Source: an uncultured Pelosinus sp. (GTDB lineage: Bacteria > Bacillota > Negativicutes > DSM-13327). From it: a stretch of DNA of 37,535 bases. Where the stretch lies: NCBI GenBank assembly GCA_946415545.1, contig CAMKSY010000005.1, positions 1 to 37,535 on the forward strand, read 5' to 3'. Below the pieces are notes generated by a model that saw nothing but the letters and a program-made list of their open reading frames with translations, was not told where the DNA came from and did no database searches. Numbering within the stretch: the first letter of the stretch is position 1; each line of letters opens with the position of its first letter. This document shows, piece after piece, positions 18,464 to 28,755 of the stretch. The translations under genes were made by a program, and so were the position numbers.

Positions 18464-19345
18464 ATGGAACTGCGTCAGCTTGAATATTTCACAGCTGTGG
18501 CGGAAGAATTGCATTTTGGCCGTGCTGCTATGCGTTTACAGATGACACAGCCACCTCTAAGTCAGCAAATTTTGCAACTTGAACAAGAGCTTGGAGTAAA
18601 ATTGTTAAAGAGAACCAAACGGCATGTAGAGCTTACAAGCGCAGGAAAGGTTTTCTTGCGCGAAATTCGCAACGTTCTTACTCAATTAGAACGGGCTAAA
18701 AATGCAGCGCAAAGGGCAGAGATGGGAATGCTTGGCAGGTTAGTTCTGGGCTTTGTCGGATCTGCAACATTTGATATTCTTCCAATCATTGTCCGAGCAT
18801 TTCAGGAACAATTTCCGTACGTAGATTTGGTTTTTCAGGAGATGTCTACACCGATGCAAATTGAGGCACTTCACAATAAGGAAATCGACATTGGGTTTGT
18901 CAGAACTCCTGTGGCAGATCCGTTTATATCGCTCTGTTCAGTTCATCAAGAAACATGTATTGCCGTCGTACCAAGGCTGCACTCACTTGCCCAGCGTGCA
19001 TCTATATCCATGGGTGATCTAAAAACGGAACGATTTATATTAGTAGAGAGGGAGGTTTGGCCAAGCTGGTACGATGATATCCTCTCGAAGTGCCGTGATG
19101 CTGGGTTTAGTCCAATCGTTCGCCAGCATGTAAAAGAAATTCAAACCATTGTTGGGTTGGTAGCGGCAGGACTGTGTATAAGCATCGTACCAAAATCAAC
19201 GGAGAAATTACATGCGCGGGACGTGGCGTATGTTAACATCGAGGGAGAAGCCCCACGCGTAGAAATGAGTATTGCTTGGAGAACGGATGACAGTTCCCCT
19301 TTGGTAAAACAATTACTTGATACAGCAACGCGACTCATGGGTTAA
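18464..19345 (+). CDS. LysR-family transcriptional regulator
   Basis: MELRQLEYFTAVAEELHFGRAAMRLQMTQPPLSQQILQLEQELGVKLLKRTKRHVELTSAG; AGGAGG upstream. Confidence 0.93.
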   Translation: MELRQLEYFTAVAEELHFGRAAMRLQMTQPPLSQQILQLEQELGVKLLKRTKRHVELTSAGKVFLREIRNVLTQLERAKNAAQRAEMGMLGRLVLGFVGSATFDILPIIVRAFQEQFPYVDLVFQEMSTPMQIEALHNKEIDIGFVRTPVADPFISLCSVHQETCIAVVPRLHSLAQRASISMGDLKTERFILVEREVWPSWYDDILSKCRDAGFSPIVRQHVKEIQTIVGLVAAGLCISIVPKSTEKLHARDVAYVNIEGEAPRVEMSIAWRTDDSSPLVKQLLDTATRLMG

Positions 19346-19387
19346 TAATGAACAAGTATATAATTTCTGCAAGGCTTTTGTAACTAC

Positions 19388-19522
19388 AAAAGAGAAGCTG
19401 CCATAATAAATTAGCTAATAATTTATTATGGCAGCTTCTCTTTTAGTTGATATAGAAATGATGACTATTAAGAAGAAGGTTTCATTTTAAAATGGGACAA
19501 GGAGCCAGCCCTTGTCCCATTT
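19388..19522 (+). repeat. Composite intergenic hairpin element, copy 2
   Basis: 26-bp perfect inverted repeat 19388-19413/19419-19444; 13-bp perfect inverted repeat aaatgggacaagg/ccttgtcccattt at 19490-19502/19510-19522. Confidence 0.8.
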
Positions 19523-19534
19523 GTTATGCTTTTC

Positions 19535-20431
19535 TTATTTATTGCGCCATAACTGATCAGCAAAAGCAGACAAAGATGCTTTTGTATCTTCAGTCAGCGC
19601 CGTCAGAGGTGCTTTGCAGTTTTCCTGCATACCTGTGCCTAATTCTGCCATAGCCCATTTCATCACAGGATTAAATGGTGTATAGACTTCGTAAAAACGC
19701 ATTCTTTCATCAAGCAATCGTTGCGCTTTTGAAATTCGGCTCAAATCTTCGTCGCGAAGAGCTTTTATAGCCTCAGCACATAGCGATGGATATACATTAG
19801 ATAATGCACCAATACAACCGTCGCCGCCGGAAATAACCGTTGGAATGCAATTATTATCATAACCAGTATAAACAATAAAATTAGGATATTTAGTTTTTAC
19901 GAGTTGAATATACTTTTGCGTATGTCGAAGTACTGCATGTGTGTCTTTCATACCCTCCAGATGATCATGCTTAGCTAATAAGCGTAAAAAGGTGTCTACA
20001 GTTACATCATAACCAGTACGATCTTCATAATTATAGATATAAAATGGTCCTTTTACATCTGTTAAGAGATTATCATAATAGTTAAATACATCTTCTTGGT
20101 TGCAAGCACTATAATATGGACCTACTACAAGTACTGACGCTGCACCCGCTTTTAAAGCCAGATTTGATAAATCTACAGTTTCCTTGTAGACCATACGTCC
20201 CGTACCTGCCATCACAATGGCTCGTTTGCCAATATAAGATATCGCATCCAAGATAAATTCTTTAATCTCTTCATACGTAAAAGCATAGAACTCTCCCGAA
20301 CTGCCTCCAACCAAGATTCCATCAATACCTGCATCAATCAATGTGTCGTAAAGCTTATGCATCGTTTCATAATCTACCGTACCATCGTCATTGATCGATG
20401 TCAAAATCGGACTAATATATTTACAATTCAT
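19535..20431 (-). CDS. DHDPS/NAL-family aldolase, YjhH/YagE-like (2-keto-3-deoxy sugar acid aldolase)
   Basis: GILVGGSSGEFYAFTYEE, PFYIYNYEDRTGYD, GMKDTHA (Schiff-base Lys region); adjacent to YjhG-like dehydratase. Confidence 0.85.
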   Translation of the reverse strand: MNCKYISPILTSINDDGTVDYETMHKLYDTLIDAGIDGILVGGSSGEFYAFTYEEIKEFILDAISYIGKRAIVMAGTGRMVYKETVDLSNLALKAGAASVLVVGPYYSACNQEDVFNYYDNLLTDVKGPFYIYNYEDRTGYDVTVDTFLRLLAKHDHLEGMKDTHAVLRHTQKYIQLVKTKYPNFIVYTGYDNNCIPTVISGGDGCIGALSNVYPSLCAEAIKALRDEDLSRISKAQRLLDERMRFYEVYTPFNPVMKWAMAELGTGMQENCKAPLTALTEDTKASLSAFADQLWRNK

Positions 20432-20507
20432 TCCAAATCCTCCTATATCCTACAATTTAGTATTTATTTTATTGCTTACCAATAAGATAAATATCAATTT
20501 CAAGTAA

Positions 20508-21851
20508 CTATTTAATTATTGCATCTAACGCCAAAATAAATATCAGACCTACAACAGAGGTAATCGTTGACAACATTGTCCAGGTAGCAAACGTTTCTTT
20601 CAAGGTTAAGCCGAAGTATTCCTTAACCATCCAAAATCCAGCGTCATTGACATGGGATGCAATCGCACTGCCGCAACCCGTTGCAAGAGTGACCAATGCC
20701 AAATTAGCATCATATTGGGCTAACATGGGAATAACAAGACCAGCCGTCGAAATCGCTGCAACAGTTGCCGATCCTAATGAAACACGCAATATCGCAGCAA
20801 CAATCCATGCTAAAAGAATGGGAGACATCGATGTTCCAGCAAATATAGCTGCTATATACTTGCCGACTCCACCATTAATAAGCACCTGCTTAAAAGCTCC
20901 ACCGCCACCAATAATCAATAACATCATACCGATAGAGGCTGCTGCTGATGAACAAGATTTGGTAATTTCTTTAATGGATATATTTCTGTTAATCCCCATA
21001 GTATACACTGCGATTACTAAAGAAATTAGCATTGCTACGGAAGGATCACCAATGAATGCAATCAACTTAAATACAAAACCTGTGCCAGCGTTGCCGACTA
21101 CCATCTTTACACCAGTAGCGATCAGCATTAGAATCACTGGAAACATGGCTGTTAACAAACTAATATTAAAACTTGGCGTGTCAGCAAGGTTAAATACCTT
21201 TTGTTCGCCCAAAGAATCGATACTACCTCTTTTTTCAAATGCTGAAGGAACTATTTTTCTCGCGAATCGAGTATAAAGTGGACCGGCTATCAGAACAGTG
21301 GGAATAGCAACAATAATACCATATAACAAAACTGTTCCAATATCAGCACCATACTCCCCGGCAATTACCGTAGGACCTGGATGTGGCGGAAGAAAGCTAT
21401 GCGTGGCTAATAATGCTGCCAGCATTGGAATACCCAAAGATAATAGCGATACCTTCATTTCTCTTGCAATTGAGAAAACAATTGGGATCAATAATACTAA
21501 CCCAACTTCGAAAAACATTGCGATTCCAACAATGAATGAGGCAACTACGACGGCCCATTCGATTTTAGTCTCTCCAAATTTATGAATTAATGTCATTGCG
21601 ATTCGTTGTGCACCACCGGCATCAGCTACTAGTCGGCCCAACATAGCACCCAAACCAAATATGAGCGCAATATGCCCTAACGTTCCGCCAATACCAGTTT
21701 CTATTGTGGAAACGACTTTTTCCATCGGAACACCCAGTGTTAATGCTACACAGAATGATACGATCAGGAGTGCAATAAATGTATTTAGTTTAAATTTGGA
21801 AATTAAAATAATTAATAGAATAACGCCGATTGCTACAATTAATAATGGCAT
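20508..21851 (-). CDS. GntP-family gluconate/sugar-acid permease
   Basis: VPMEKVVSTIETGIGGTLGHIALIFGLGAMLGRLVADAGGAQRIA, HSFLPPHPGPT, SHVNDAGFWMVKEYFGLT. Confidence 0.92.
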   Translation of the reverse strand: MPLLIVAIGVILLIILISKFKLNTFIALLIVSFCVALTLGVPMEKVVSTIETGIGGTLGHIALIFGLGAMLGRLVADAGGAQRIAMTLIHKFGETKIEWAVVVASFIVGIAMFFEVGLVLLIPIVFSIAREMKVSLLSLGIPMLAALLATHSFLPPHPGPTVIAGEYGADIGTVLLYGIIVAIPTVLIAGPLYTRFARKIVPSAFEKRGSIDSLGEQKVFNLADTPSFNISLLTAMFPVILMLIATGVKMVVGNAGTGFVFKLIAFIGDPSVAMLISLVIAVYTMGINRNISIKEITKSCSSAAASIGMMLLIIGGGGAFKQVLINGGVGKYIAAIFAGTSMSPILLAWIVAAILRVSLGSATVAAISTAGLVIPMLAQYDANLALVTLATGCGSAIASHVNDAGFWMVKEYFGLTLKETFATWTMLSTITSVVGLIFILALDAIIK

Positions 21852-21963
21852 GGATTTACCTCCTAAATTTTACTGAAACCATTATTTACTTGGAATCAGA
21901 AAACATAGCATTTTCTGATCCCAAGTAATAATAACTAGGGTTTCTACGACGCCTGAGTACTTA

Positions 21964-23943
21964 TTAAAAACCAAGTGTTTTCTTATCTGCTAAAGCTTTT
22001 TTCCCAGCTTCAATAACCTCAATGATTTTATCCGCATCATAGACACAGCCTTTCCAGATTCCACCGCTAATGGACTGTAGTTCTGCCCATAATCTAGTAT
22101 CATCAGGCAAATCCTTATCTGGCTGCAATCCTGGATATATTTCTCGGTTGTTTAATACCTCAGCGGCTTCATCATAGGAAAGCTGCTTTTCTTCTGTTCC
22201 GATAAAATTAAGTGAGCCTTCAAACTGATTTCCATCAACAATAATTTCTATCAAATCTCCATCCCGCAACTTACCTAATGGACCGCCAACCAATGCTTCG
22301 GGGCCAACATGTCCAAAGCAGGCTCCAGTAGAAACACCAGAAAATCTAGCATCTGTAATCAGAGAAACATGCTTGCCAAAAGGCAGTTTCTTCAATGCTG
22401 AAGTCAACTGGTACGTTTCCTCCATACCGGTTCCCTTCGGGCCGCCGCCCATAACAATCATAATATCGCCAGCTTGTATTTTTTTATCTTTTATGGCCTT
22501 AATAGCTGACTTTTCGGATGTAAATACCTTCGCCTTTCCAGTGTGTCTGAATACGCCATCTTCATCAATTACCGTTGGATCAATGGCTGCCGATTTCACA
22601 ACAGACCCTTCCGGTGCGATGTTCCCAACTGGAAAAGTTACGGTAGATCGCAATCCCTTTTCTCTAGCTTTGGCAGGGGTCATAATTACATCGTCAGGAT
22701 TTACTCCATCTAATGCTTCTAAACGCTCTCTACATTTTTTACGTCTTTCTGATTTTTCCCACCAATCCAAGTTAGCTCCTAACGTTTCACCTGTAACTGT
22801 CATAACATCTTCATGCAGCAAACCAAGTTTTCTTAAATGAAGCATAACCTCTGGAACTCCACCAGCTAAAAAGACGCTTACAGTTGGATAGTTAACAGGG
22901 CCGACTGGCATAACGCTTACTAAACGAGGAACCTTTTTATTAATAGCAGCCCAATCATTTACTGTAGGCACTTTACAATTTGCCGCAAAAGCAATTGCTG
23001 GCAGATGAAGAAGTAAATTTGTTGAGCCACCAAATGCCGCATGTAGAACCATTGCATTTTCAATCGCCTTATCAGTAATAATATCGCTTATTTTAATGCC
23101 TTTTTCCTTTAATTTTATTAAAGCTCTAGCAGACTGTCTTGCAACTTCTTCCCAAATAGGCTGTCCGGAAGGTGCTAGGGCAGAATGTGTAATTGCAAGT
23201 CCCAGAGATTCCGCTATCATTTGAGAGGTACCTGCAGTTCCAAAAAATTGGCACCCACCACCGGCTGATGCACAAGCTCTGCAACCTACTTCTGCCGCTT
23301 CATCAAAAGAAATTTCATCACTAGCAAATCGAACACCTATTGTCTGAACTGTTCCAGCATCTTCCCCTTTTACGGGTTGAAGGGTTGCACCTCCTGGGAC
23401 AAGTACAGCAGGCAAATCATGCATCGATGCCAGTGCCATCATCATCGCCGGCAATCCCTTATCACAAGTAGCAATACCCATTACCGCTTTTCTTGTGGGA
23501 AGAGAGCGCGCCAGCCGTCTAAACACGATGGCAGCATCATTACGATAAGGCAATGAGTCAAACATTCCAGTAGTTCCTTGGCTTCTTCCGTCACATGGAT
23601 CTGTAACATATGCCGCATAGGGTACAGATCCATGGTGTGCCAACTCTTCTGCAGCTGCACGCATCTGCAAGCCTAATTCGAAGTGCCCTGTATGAAGACC
23701 TACAGCTATAGTGCTGCCGTCTTCACCACGGATACCCCCTTGCGTACTTAAAATGAGTACATCATCATCATTCAGTTTTTCTGGATTCCAACCCATACCA
23801 GCATTTAAAGTCATTCCAAAAATATGTCCACTTGGAGATTCTCTTAAAAACGTTTCACTAAATGGCAACTTTCCCTTTGGCCCCTCAGCATGAGTGTAGA
23901 TGTTATATAAAGATACATCTTTTTCATCATAAATTGATTCCAT
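21964..23943 (-). CDS. yjhG: YjhG/YagF-family D-xylonate dehydratase
   Basis: Extensive recognisable match to E. coli YjhG/YagF ([44 protein letters not shown], CKACASxGGGCQF-like, [36 protein letters not shown]); ATG 23943 follows AAGGAGGG; track ORF begins at 24021. Confidence 0.9.
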   Translation of the reverse strand: MESIYDEKDVSLYNIYTHAEGPKGKLPFSETFLRESPSGHIFGMTLNAGMGWNPEKLNDDDVLILSTQGGIRGEDGSTIAVGLHTGHFELGLQMRAAAEELAHHGSVPYAAYVTDPCDGRSQGTTGMFDSLPYRNDAAIVFRRLARSLPTRKAVMGIATCDKGLPAMMMALASMHDLPAVLVPGGATLQPVKGEDAGTVQTIGVRFASDEISFDEAAEVGCRACASAGGGCQFFGTAGTSQMIAESLGLAITHSALAPSGQPIWEEVARQSARALIKLKEKGIKISDIITDKAIENAMVLHAAFGGSTNLLLHLPAIAFAANCKVPTVNDWAAINKKVPRLVSVMPVGPVNYPTVSVFLAGGVPEVMLHLRKLGLLHEDVMTVTGETLGANLDWWEKSERRKKCRERLEALDGVNPDDVIMTPAKAREKGLRSTVTFPVGNIAPEGSVVKSAAIDPTVIDEDGVFRHTGKAKVFTSEKSAIKAIKDKKIQAGDIMIVMGGGPKGTGMEETYQLTSALKKLPFGKHVSLITDARFSGVSTGACFGHVGPEALVGGPLGKLRDGDLIEIIVDGNQFEGSLNFIGTEEKQLSYDEAAEVLNNREIYPGLQPDKDLPDDTRLWAELQSISGGIWKGCVYDADKIIEVIEAGKKALADKKTLGF

Positions 23944-24076
23944 TGACAAATCAGTTCCCTCCTTAAATTTCATTGAATGCAAAGACCACAACCTACACAT
24001 TGAGATAGTATCTTCTGTCAACCACTCCTTTTATACAATTTAAATTGAAGAACAGTAATCATAGATCATATCTATT

Positions 24077-24111
24077 GTTCTTATATACAAACTAAATTTG
24101 TTTATAAGAAC
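24077..24111. promoter_or_regulatory. Palindromic candidate operator in the yjhG-iclR divergent region
   Basis: gttcttatatacaaac-taa-atttgtttataagaac, 14 of 16 positions symmetric. Confidence 0.55.
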
Positions 24112-24280
24112 TATTAACTAGATAATAGCACATTAATGTAATTATTCGCAATAGTATTTTAACTTTTAATTATTTGCTATTATACTTGGCTAATCAATTA
24201 TAATTCATATTTAAGTAGACATTCTTTTTAGAAATCAATAAAATGGTAGTATACAAAAACTATTTATATAAGGAGTATTT

Positions 24281-25030
24281 ATGCCTCATAAACCTACAGA
24301 GCGAGTATTAAATATATTAAATCTTTTATCTGTCAATGCAGTTGGATTAACTCTTACGGAGATATCTAAAGCTATCTCGGTTCCAAAGAGCACGCTTTAC
24401 CCCATTTTGCAAACGATGACCGATATGAATTACATCCAACTCAGTAAATCTTCTTTTCGTTATAAGCTAGGCATTTCCACCTTTTGCATTGGTTCTTCTT
24501 ATTCGCAAGATGAATATATGCTTGAATTTGCAAAGTCGATAATGAAAAATGTCGTTGCCGAAATTAAAGAAATCTGCCAAATGGGAGTTTTAGAAGGAAA
24601 CAACGTTTTATACGTATTAAAAGAGGAACCCGAAGTAGGCTTGGATATCCGCATTATCTCGCGTGTAGGAAAACGACTTCCCGCATATTGCACCGCATTA
24701 GGAAAAGCTTTATTGAGCAACTATAGTATGGAAGAGCTGAAAAAATTATACCCAAAAGGCTTAATTCCTTACACCGAGAATACAATTACGGATTTTGATG
24801 TTTTAAATAGTCAGCTATTAACCATTAGGCAAGAACATATTGCTAAAGAGTATGAAGAAATTACCAATGGCCTATGCTGCTATGCTGTACCTTTAGAGTC
24901 CAACGGTAATATAATTGCCGCCCTAAGCGTTAGCGTTCCTAATTTTCGAGCGACTCAAGAAAAATTAAATTTAATAACCGAATTGCTGCTAAATGCCCGC
25001 AGACAGTTCGGTAATGTTAATTTCAAGTAA
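24281..25030 (+). CDS. IclR-family transcriptional regulator
   Basis: N-terminal wHTH (RVLNILNLLSVNAVGLTLTEISKAISVPKSTLYPILQTM) and IclR effector domain (LPAYCTALGKALLS). Confidence 0.9.
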   Translation: MPHKPTERVLNILNLLSVNAVGLTLTEISKAISVPKSTLYPILQTMTDMNYIQLSKSSFRYKLGISTFCIGSSYSQDEYMLEFAKSIMKNVVAEIKEICQMGVLEGNNVLYVLKEEPEVGLDIRIISRVGKRLPAYCTALGKALLSNYSMEELKKLYPKGLIPYTENTITDFDVLNSQLLTIRQEHIAKEYEEITNGLCCYAVPLESNGNIIAALSVSVPNFRATQEKLNLITELLLNARRQFGNVNFK

Positions 25031-25044
25031 ATCAAATCTATAAG

Positions 25045-25086
25045 AACAAGCGTATTGTTTAATTTGAACAATACGCTTGTTTTCTT
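25045..25086 (+). terminator. Intrinsic terminator of iclR
   Basis: 15-bp perfect inverted repeat aacaagcgtattgtt/aacaatacgcttgtt followed by ttctttt. Confidence 0.8.
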
Positions 25087-25160
25087 TTATCGAGAAGCTG
25101 CTATAATGGATTACTCTATACAAAAGACATGAGAACGATAAGCTAACTGACAGATGTAAA

Positions 25161-25191
25161 AAACCGCTGCCTATTGTAAGAACAGCGGTTT
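25161..25191 (-). terminator. Terminator of the GGDEF gene
   Basis: aaaccgctg...cagcggttt; on the minus strand followed by a T-run. Confidence 0.65.
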
Positions 25192-25289
25192 AAAGAATCC
25201 AGCAGCCCAACTCTATGGAATATAGGCTGCATTTTTAGTGTTGTTATTTCCTTATCTCGTTTTTAACATCATAATAGTTGTTGTCCTAT

Positions 25290-26459
25290 TCATTTACAGA
25301 CTGATTTGGCCTGAACAATCTGGTTCCGTCCATTTTTTTTCGCTTGTAACAAAGCTTCGTCTGCCTGCTTAATTAAATTGTCCATTTCTGTAAGTGCTGC
25401 TGGAACCATAGTGGCTGTGCCAATACTAACCGTATATTTAGGAATTGTTGTATCATTGGCAAAAGGCAGCGCTAGGTTTGCCTGGAGTTTCTGTCCGAGG
25501 ATGAGTGCATCTTCAGCCGAGGTGTTGGGGGCAAAGATAATAAACTCTTCGCCACCGTATCTGCCCAATATATTTTCGATACCAATGATGCTTTGCGTCT
25601 CACGGCTAAAATGCGCCAATACCTTATCGCCAACGATATGACCATACGTGTCATTAATAACCTTGAAATAATCGAAGTCAATCATAAATATTGTGGCTGG
25701 TTTTTGCTGATGGATCATCAAGGAGAAAAGCTTCTCTGACAGCTGCAGAAAATACATACGGTTATAAATACCTGTCAGATAATCTTTCGTAGCCGCTTCT
25801 TTCAGCTTGATGTCAATAACCTCACGAGTCATTAGCAAATATGCCATGGTGCTTATTAGCATATGTACATATATACTTATAAACGAAATCGTCTGTAATA
25901 ATGAAGCCGTGAATAATGTATAACTCTCACCGATTAGAAAGCCATCCAACGCACGAATGATCTGATATATAGCTAAAATTACAAAAAAGAATGCTAATAT
26001 TTTTCGTAATTTTGTAGCACCATTGTGGAAAAAAAGCCCGATCGCTGCTGTTAACGAATAGAGCCCTAAGACCATAGCGCTGAAAAAGACTCTAAACCCC
26101 ATGCTTACTCCTGCTAAATAAAGCAGTGTAAATGCTAAGGTGATGGCGGCTACTACCTGTATCCACCGTTTGGTTACGTTTTTAAGGGGCGCTCTATCAA
26201 CATGAACGATACAGTAAACTTCCAAGGCCACGCCAATAAAGACGGCACTATTGCCCACGATAATAGAGAAATCAATCGGTACGATACCTCTAAAAAGACC
26301 TAAAGCAGCACCAATGGTTTGCAGTAGTTTCCCATATATATAATGTTGGATTAAACCTTTAAAGCTGGTAGTCTTTGCGAAAATAACCAGCAGCAAAAAC
26401 ATAACAATATTTCCCAAAAAGGTAAGAAAATAAACAGTATATGTATCCAATAAAGACAA
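25290..26459 (-). CDS. Membrane-anchored diguanylate cyclase (GGDEF domain)
   Basis: Several transmembrane segments then DYLTGIYNRMYF, MIDFDYFKVINDTYGHIVGDKVL, GRYGGEEFIIF (GGEEF active site). Probable TTG start 26459 after GAGGTGAGC; track ORF starts 26483. Confidence 0.9.
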   Translation of the reverse strand: MSLLDTYTVYFLTFLGNIVMFLLLVIFAKTTSFKGLIQHYIYGKLLQTIGAALGLFRGIVPIDFSIIVGNSAVFIGVALEVYCIVHVDRAPLKNVTKRWIQVVAAITLAFTLLYLAGVSMGFRVFFSAMVLGLYSLTAAIGLFFHNGATKLRKILAFFFVILAIYQIIRALDGFLIGESYTLFTASLLQTISFISIYVHMLISTMAYLLMTREVIDIKLKEAATKDYLTGIYNRMYFLQLSEKLFSLMIHQQKPATIFMIDFDYFKVINDTYGHIVGDKVLAHFSRETQSIIGIENILGRYGGEEFIIFAPNTSAEDALILGQKLQANLALPFANDTTIPKYTVSIGTATMVPAALTEMDNLIKQADEALLQAKKNGRNQIVQAKSVCK

Positions 26460-26621
26460 CGCCAGCTCACCTCGACAATGCATTCATCGCTAATTATTTC
26501 TCTTGCATAATAATATACCATGATGCAAGAAATATTACTACAAGCTAGGGGAATGCAAGGGGGCTTAATTTGTCACACGATTTTGCTATGGACAGATAGA
26601 ACTGTGACAGAATTGCTTGAG

Positions 26622-27476
26622 TCAATTGTTAGGTTCTTTTAGAAAGGACAAACTGACTACGCCTACACCGAGTAATAAAATAAAACCTAAGAACAATGGA
26701 CCGATGAAGGGAATGTTGACTGTCAAAGCAACAACCGTGGCGCCATAGAGGGTCTGCAGCCAGGCGGGTCGATCAAATTCACCGGTCTTGCCTGCAATCC
26801 ATTCGCCGATGGACAGGCATACGCCACTGGCGCCGAAAATGGCAATGATAAGAAAAGACATTCCAACTAAGAAGGCCAGAGGCAATCCTACGACACTGAG
26901 AATCAATAAACTAACCAACAGCACAAAGGCCAGACCAGAAAGCATGCCTAAAGTTGCCGCTTTGCCGCCAGCGGATTGGCATATTTCTGCAAGCTGCCAG
27001 CAGCGGGAACGAAAGCCCCATGACAAGGCCGGAAGGATGAGCAGCAAAGCAACTGTTACGACTAACTGCATAAAGCCAAAAAGCAATAGCAATAGTACAG
27101 CCAACATGATACTTGCTATATTGCTGGAAGTTGCCTCAAGATTCACAACTCCTTCTTTAATAACAGCGTCGGCTTCTTTCGTTAAATGACCTCCTAGAAT
27201 AAAGACATGTTTATCAAGTTTCGCTGAGGATAGCAAAGTCAGATTGCCGTTAATGACGACCACTTCATCAGTTACTTCACCGCCAATCGTTACATCGCCA
27301 CCGATGACCACCACATGATCAACTACCGTAGCATGGGGGATGAATACATCTTTAAAATCAATAATATCAGGCGATGGTGATGAATGACTGGCTGTAGTTG
27401 CGGAATGCAGAGCCAAGGAAAGACCAATGAATAGAGCCAAGGATAGAATGATAAAAAACAGAAAAACTTTTTTCAA
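26622..27476 (-). CDS. Membrane protein with bactofilin-like repeat segment
   Basis: Signal peptide; repeated beta segments VDHVVVIGGDVTIGGEVTDEVVVINGNLTL...; C-terminal multi-TM region; downstream of anti-sigma gene. Confidence 0.65.
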   Translation of the reverse strand: MKKVFLFFIILSLALFIGLSLALHSATTASHSSPSPDIIDFKDVFIPHATVVDHVVVIGGDVTIGGEVTDEVVVINGNLTLLSSAKLDKHVFILGGHLTKEADAVIKEGVVNLEATSSNIASIMLAVLLLLLFGFMQLVVTVALLLILPALSWGFRSRCWQLAEICQSAGGKAATLGMLSGLAFVLLVSLLILSVVGLPLAFLVGMSFLIIAIFGASGVCLSIGEWIAGKTGEFDRPAWLQTLYGATVVALTVNIPFIGPLFLGFILLLGVGVVSLSFLKEPNN

Positions 27477-27494
27477 AAGGAAAACCTCCCGTGA

Positions 27495-27989
27495 TTAAGC
27501 AATACAACGCATAGCCAGGCGACGTATGGATACCAGTACAATAAACAAGAGTGCAGTTAGTATTGTACCACTGATGATTTGCAGCAGGGGTGCGGTTTTT
27601 ATCACTAAAGCTCCTTGCTGCACAAGTGTAAAAAGAATATTGGCGGAGAGCCAAAGCAAGCTGATAAAGATCGGGCTGATGATTAGTAATCCGATAAGCA
27701 AAATAATAATCAGAATCAAAATAATACCGATTATTGGTTTTAGAGTAGAGGCCGGTTCGGTTAGCGTGATTTTGTCCAGTGTTTCCTGGACAAAGGAGTG
27801 GTCCGACTGAAGCAGCGGCATATGTGTATGGAGGAAGCGGGTGGTTGCGGTGGTGGTGTCTAGCTCTTCGCGGCAGGATGAGCAACACGCTGTATGCTCA
27901 TCTACTTGCGCCAGCAAGTCTTTCTCTAAATCGTCTACACAATATGCCCACAGCAAAGCCTTGCAGGTTTTGCAATCCATGTTTGTCAC
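27495..27989 (-). CDS. Anti-sigma factor with zinc-finger (zf-HC2-like) N-terminus and two TM segments
   Basis: H-x3-C-x2-C motif HTACCSSC; 4-nt overlap with the sigma factor stop. Confidence 0.8.
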   Translation of the reverse strand: MTNMDCKTCKALLWAYCVDDLEKDLLAQVDEHTACCSSCREELDTTTATTRFLHTHMPLLQSDHSFVQETLDKITLTEPASTLKPIIGIILILIIILLIGLLIISPIFISLLWLSANILFTLVQQGALVIKTAPLLQIISGTILTALLFIVLVSIRRLAMRCIA

Positions 27990-28531
27990 AACCTTTCTGG
28001 TGCCAGAATATTGTACAAGCGTGATCTGGCAGCGTTAATACGAGATTTGACTGTTCCAAGCGGAATACGAAGGATTAAGGCAATTTCTTCGTAGGACAAA
28101 TCCTGAAATTCTCGCAATACCAATACCGTTCGCTGTTCTAGGGTAAGACGGTCCAAAGCCGCAATCACCAGTTTTTGCTGTTCGCGCTGTTCCGCTATTT
28201 TTTCCGGTGATTGGGTTGAAATAGCAAGGGGGAGAGCTGTTTCCAAGGGCTTGACCCAGCGTAAGGAATTAGCTGTTTTTTTGTCAATACTTAAATTGAC
28301 TGTAATTTTGACTAGCCAGCGATAAAAAGCTTTGGCACTAGATAGGCGCTTAATCGACAGAAAGGCCTTAAGAAAAGCTTCTTGCGCAATATCTTCTGCA
28401 TCTTGAGCATTGCCCACAATACCGAAAGCAATGTTTAGTATATGGTCCTTATACCGCCAGACCAACTTGCTGAAGGCTGCCTTATCCCCAGTCATGGCCT
28501 GCTCAATTACTAGCGATAAATCTTCCGTCAA
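27986..28531 (-). CDS. ECF RNA polymerase sigma factor (sigma-70 family)
   Basis: FSKLVWRYKDHILNIAFGIVGNAQDAEDIAQEAFLKAF and LTLEQRTVLVLREFQDLSYEEIALILRIPLGTVKSRINAARSRL; probable TTG start 28531 after AAGGTGG (track 28564). Confidence 0.9.
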   Translation of the reverse strand: MTEDLSLVIEQAMTGDKAAFSKLVWRYKDHILNIAFGIVGNAQDAEDIAQEAFLKAFLSIKRLSSAKAFYRWLVKITVNLSIDKKTANSLRWVKPLETALPLAISTQSPEKIAEQREQQKLVIAALDRLTLEQRTVLVLREFQDLSYEEIALILRIPLGTVKSRINAARSRLYNILAPERL

Positions 28532-28698
28532 AGCGGATATCACCACCTTAGGCGTAGCACGCAAAAATTAAAGTATTGGCTTTCGATCGCAATGAAACAA
28601 GCGTCAAGCATAAAATCTCTTCCTATAGTATACACCCGGAATTAATATTGTTATATAATGCTTGTTTTATGCTATTAAGAGCCTCGACACATTGAGTA

Positions 28699-28739
28699 AG
28701 AAAACAGACCTCCACCTCACTAGAAGCAGGGTCTGTTTT
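28699..28739 (-). terminator. Hairpin downstream of cbiK
   Basis: aaaacagacc...ggtctgtttt, 10-bp perfect inverted repeat. Confidence 0.6.
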
Positions 28740-28755
28740 ATAGTATTTTAAGATA

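Noticed and set aside
20647-21276. 209-aa plus-strand ORF opposite GntP
   Set aside because: Antisense shadow of a well-supported permease gene; no RBS or recognisable domain.
22373-22840. 155-aa plus-strand ORF opposite YjhG
   Set aside because: Antisense shadow within a highly conserved dehydratase.
27367-27888. 173-aa minus-strand ORF overlapping the anti-sigma and bactofilin-like genes
   Set aside because: Alternative frame of two supported genes; composition (H/Y/T-rich) is not protein-like.
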